In this document: positions 6,467 through 8,798 of the stretch, one piece after another
Layout of the letters: every line of letters starts with the position of its first letter
How positions within the stretch are numbered: the first letter of the stretch is position 1
NCBI GenBank assembly: GCA_000438115.1
Contig: FR903582.1
Coordinates: 14,280-23,077, forward strand
Direction of reading: 5' to 3'
Source: Prevotella sp. CAG:617
Lineage (GTDB): Bacteria; Bacteroidota; Bacteroidia; Bacteroidales; Bacteroidaceae
Length of the DNA: 8,798 nt
Translations under genes and position numbers: made by a program
The notes under the pieces: model-generated
Database searches by the model: none
Seen by the model: the letters and a program-made list of their open reading frames with translations, nothing else
What the model was told of the DNA's origin: nothing

Positions 6467-7750
6467 ATGACACAAAAGTTGATGAAACATCTGTATCTGC
6501 TCTGCATCACGCTGCTGATACCCCTTAGCCTGACGGCACAAACCCCCGACACCCCACAACCCGACGAAATAGCAGACAGCCTGCTGCTGGCCCGCACCAA
6601 TACCGACAGCATCAGTACGGCCGACACCACATCGGCCGCATGGTCGCATCTGGTGCAGGACCGCCTGGCCCAACTCATCAGCAACCCCATATTTGAACGG
6701 ACCCAGCTGGGCCTCTGCGTCTACGACCTGACGGCCGATTCCGTCCTCTTCAGCCACGGCGAGCGGCAACTGCTGCGCCCGGCCTCGTGCGAAAAAGTGC
6801 TGACGGCCATTGCCGCCCTCTCGCAACTGGGCGGCTCCCACCGGTTTGAAACCCGACTTTACTATCAGGGTGACATCACCGACCGCCGCTCACTGGAAGG
6901 CGACATCTACATCGTAGGCGGCTTTGACCCCCGCTTCGGACACGACGACCTGCACGCCCTGTGTGAGGCGTTGCGCGAACTGAACATTGACAGCATCAGC
7001 GGCAACGTCTATCTGGACGTATCCATGAAAGACACAGCCTCGAAAGGCTCCGGCTGGTGCTGGGACGACGAAACCATACGCCTGACGCCGCTGCTCTTTA
7101 ACGGCAAGGACACATTCCTGCCCCACCTGATTCAGGCGCTGAACGAAAGCGGCCTGAAGGTAAAAGGCCAGATCGGGCTGCTGCGCAAGCTGCCCGGCGA
7201 CGTGCGCTTCGTGGCCAACCGCTTTCATACCATTGACCAGATACTCATGCGCATGCTCAAGCAAAGCGACAACCTGTATGCCGAAGCCGTATTCTACCAG
7301 CTGGGCGCACAGTCGCGCGTGAGCTACGCCTCGTGGAAATACTCGGCCGACTGTGTCAACCGCTTTATCAACGAACTGAACCTCAACCCGCGTCATTACC
7401 AGATTGCCGACGGCAGCGGCCTCTCGCTCTACAACTACGTGACGCCACAACTGCTGGTACAGGCCCTGCGCTACGCCTGGCAGCGCAACAACATCTACCT
7501 GCATCTCTACCCCGCCCTGCCCATTGCCGGCCGCGACGGCACCCTGCGCTCACGCATGCGCAACAGCTCCGCCCGCAACAACGTACACGCCAAGACGGGC
7601 ACCGTTGAGGGCGTAAGCACCCTGGCCGGCTACGCCACGGCCCCCAACGGACACATACTCTGTTTTGCCATCATGAACCAGGGACTGCGCTACCACTCCA
7701 CCGGACGCAACTTTCAAGACCGTGTATGCCAGGTGATTACACAACCCTAA
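6467..7750 (+). CDS. dacB: D-Ala-D-Ala carboxypeptidase/endopeptidase, PBP4 (DacB) type, peptidase S13
   Basis: This exported class-C penicillin-binding protein trims or opens peptidoglycan cross-links in the periplasm. Taking ATG 6467 (427 residues), a signal peptide ends near LSLTA (residues 20-24), followed by a Thr/Asp-rich linker. The active-site motifs appear in order: SxxK as PASCEKVLTA (Ser107, Lys110), SxN as QSDNLYAE (Ser267, Asn269), GSGLS near 316-320, and KTG in HAKTGTVEGVS (Lys376). The S13 layout, with a domain inserted between SxxK and SxN, is present (about residues 125-250), including LEGDIYIVGGFDPRF (143-157). The protein is somewhat shorter than E. coli DacB (477 aa). Starts at 6443 or 6482 are also in frame; none has a clear ribosome binding site, and 6467 or 6482 gives the more usual signal peptide. 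No promoter-like box lies between it and the DUF4294 gene, so co-transcription is likely. Confidence 0.93.
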   Translation: MTQKLMKHLYLLCITLLIPLSLTAQTPDTPQPDEIADSLLLARTNTDSISTADTTSAAWSHLVQDRLAQLISNPIFERTQLGLCVYDLTADSVLFSHGERQLLRPASCEKVLTAIAALSQLGGSHRFETRLYYQGDITDRRSLEGDIYIVGGFDPRFGHDDLHALCEALRELNIDSISGNVYLDVSMKDTASKGSGWCWDDETIRLTPLLFNGKDTFLPHLIQALNESGLKVKGQIGLLRKLPGDVRFVANRFHTIDQILMRMLKQSDNLYAEAVFYQLGAQSRVSYASWKYSADCVNRFINELNLNPRHYQIADGSGLSLYNYVTPQLLVQALRYAWQRNNIYLHLYPALPIAGRDGTLRSRMRNSSARNNVHAKTGTVEGVSTLAGYATAPNGHILCFAIMNQGLRYHSTGRNFQDRVCQVITQP

Positions 7751-7838
7751 GCAGCAAAAAACAGCGCAAAACAGCTCCCGTTTCCACAAAAAAACCTAAA
7801 TAACGCACACCTTGCTATCATATTTGAGAAATTGTCAG

Positions 7839-7846
7839 TAATTTTG
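7839..7846 (+). promoter_or_regulatory. Bacteroidota-type -7 box ahead of the lipoprotein gene
   Basis: TAATTTTG fits TAnnTTTG and is followed by C. It lies in the AT-rich 130-nt gap after dacB and would give a leader of about 25-30 nt containing alternating TA and CA dinucleotides (7852-7869). A TTTG occurs at 7823-7826, but the 12-nt spacing is too short for a normal -33 element. No hairpin terminator for dacB is evident in the gap; a short direct repeat (AAAACAGC at 7758 and 7768) is present. Confidence 0.5.
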
Positions 7847-7880
7847 CCACCGTATATATACACACACATTAATTTAGTTT

Positions 7881-8798
7881 ATGGATTGCAAGCACCAAGT
7901 CGGCAAAGTGCTGGCCCCGTTTATTGTACTACTGGCCATCACTTCCTGCTCGACAGACAACACTACTACTGAAGCCACCAGCTACTGCGCCGTCACCAAC
8001 GTGACGCTGGGTTCGCAAAAATGCGTGAAGCACACTACAGCCCAGGACGGCAGCGACAGCACCTACACCGTCAGCATCAGCGGCTCGTATTACCCCATGT
8101 ATATTGACCAGGTGAACGGCCTGATATACAACGGCGACTCGCTGCCCTACGGTACCGACCAACAGCACATCGTACTAAGCAACCTGGACTGCGAGGGCGT
8201 GCTGGCCATGCGTACGGCGTCGGGACAGGACTCGGCCTTTTCGGTATCATCGTCAACATCCAGCCCCGACAGCATTGACTTTACCAAGCCGCGCACCATT
8301 GTTGTGTACGCCTACGACGGACTCAACAAAAAGGAATACACCATGTCGGTCAACGTACACCAGGAAGACGGAGACCTCTTCCCCTGGCGCGCCAAAGGCA
8401 GCGAGTTTGACCTGGCTGCCATGGATTCCACGCGGGCCGTATATGCAGCCGACCAATACTGGGTGTTCGGCATCCGCACCACCGACGGCAAGGCATGCGC
8501 CATGCACTCGGCCGACGGCGAAAACTGGACAACTACTCCCCTGACGGGTACAAGCCACTTTAACCCGCGCTCACTGCAGGTAACGACGGACAACCGCTTT
8601 TATGCCCTTGACGGCACACGCCTGATGAGCTCAAGCAACGGTACCGACTGGGCACCCGTGGGCAACACACAACCCCTGAGCCACCTGCTGGCCTGCGTTG
8701 ATAACCGTTTTTATGCCATTGCCGACGGAGAGTTTGTATGCTCGACCGACGGTATCAGCTGGACCCGGCAGGAGCGCGACACCGACGGCAGCCTGCCG
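7881..8798 (+). CDS. DUF6242-like lipoprotein with Asp-box propeller repeats (partial at 3' edge)
   Basis: This reading frame stays open from ATG 7881 to the window end (306 codons, no stop). The N-terminus is a lipoprotein signal: a hydrophobic core followed by the lipobox ITSC with Cys23 as the lipidation site, so the protein should be membrane-anchored, probably in the outer membrane. Residues ~35-165 form a domain resembling the DUF6242 N-terminal region of Bacteroidales lipoproteins, ending TMSVNVHQEDGD (154-165). From ~185 onward there are repeating units with Asp-box-like ends: SADGENW (210-216), SSNGTDW (251-257) and STDGISW (288-294). The last two units each open with DNRFYA (237 and 274). 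This pattern is typical of a BNR/sialidase-like or Kelch-like beta-propeller. No catalytic residues of a sialidase are visible in the part available. Function is unknown; surface glycan or protein binding is only a guess. It has its own promoter-like box. Confidence 0.82.
   Translation, partial: MDCKHQVGKVLAPFIVLLAITSCSTDNTTTEATSYCAVTNVTLGSQKCVKHTTAQDGSDSTYTVSISGSYYPMYIDQVNGLIYNGDSLPYGTDQQHIVLSNLDCEGVLAMRTASGQDSAFSVSSSTSSPDSIDFTKPRTIVVYAYDGLNKKEYTMSVNVHQEDGDLFPWRAKGSEFDLAAMDSTRAVYAADQYWVFGIRTTDGKACAMHSADGENWTTTPLTGTSHFNPRSLQVTTDNRFYALDGTRLMSSSNGTDWAPVGNTQPLSHLLACVDNRFYAIADGEFVCSTDGISWTRQERDTDGSLP
8508..8762 (+). repeat. Three Asp-box-like repeats inside the lipoprotein gene
   Basis: The encoded S-x-[DN]-G-x-x-W motifs end at Trp216, Trp257 and Trp294, a spacing of 41 and 37 residues. 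DNRFYA recurs 37 residues apart (237 and 274). The motif lacks one residue between Asp and Gly relative to the classic SxDxGxTW Asp box, so these are variant boxes marking blades of a propeller that continues past the window edge. Confidence 0.6.

Noticed and set aside
7852..7869. Alternating TA/CA dinucleotide run in the lipoprotein leader, considered as a slippage (phase-variation) repeat
   Set aside because: The run is too short and mixed (TATATATA then CACACACA) to be a convincing contingency tract, and it sits downstream of the -7 box without disrupting it.
1..8798. Search for CRISPR arrays, transposases, integrase sites, tRNA or rRNA genes, and defence or toxin-antitoxin genes
   Set aside because: No regularly spaced repeats, no mobile-element proteins, no tRNA-like sequence in the intergenic gaps, and every sizeable gene is explained by polysaccharide or envelope families.

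Overview
The window looks like a chromosomal segment of a Bacteroidales bacterium (phylum Bacteroidota) with a fairly GC-rich genome. The evidence is: families largely confined to that phylum (DUF4294, a DUF6242-type lipoprotein, the OmpH/Skp-MurI pairing); Bacteroidota-style -7 boxes (TAnnTTTG) ahead of three genes; and no clear Shine-Dalgarno sequences. Genus cannot be fixed from the sequence alone. All nine supported genes lie on the + strand. The first and last run off the window edges.

Positions 1-4011 are the 3' end of a surface-polysaccharide (capsule or O-antigen-like) gene cluster. It holds the C-terminus of a Wzx-type flippase, a GT8-family glycosyltransferase, a CatB/XAT-type left-handed beta-helix O-acetyltransferase, a WbsX (GH99-like) protein, and a GNT-I/GT-A-like glycosyltransferase. 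The first four are spaced by -11 to +4 nt and the last follows after 35 nt, so they look like one transcription unit that builds, decorates and exports a glycan.

Positions 4012-5576 switch to conserved envelope housekeeping. A promoter-like box precedes an OmpH/Skp-type periplasmic chaperone, followed 24 nt later by glutamate racemase (murI), which supplies D-glutamate for peptidoglycan. The 219-nt gap after murI holds a perfect 13-bp inverted repeat.

Positions 5796-7750 carry a secreted DUF4294 protein of unknown function with a -7 box almost touching its start codon. It is followed by a DacB/PBP4-type D-Ala-D-Ala carboxypeptidase/endopeptidase, probably co-transcribed. From 7881 to the window end is the N-terminal part of a lipoprotein with a DUF6242-like N-domain and Asp-box-like beta-propeller repeats, behind its own -7 box.

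I found no CRISPR array, transposase, tRNA, rRNA, attachment site or evident defence or conflict system. Nothing here convincingly amounts to an undescribed system. The points most worth a second look are the junction between the polysaccharide cluster and the envelope genes, the uncharacterised DUF4294 gene beside cell-wall genes, the near-leaderless promoter arrangement, and the Asp-box lipoprotein.
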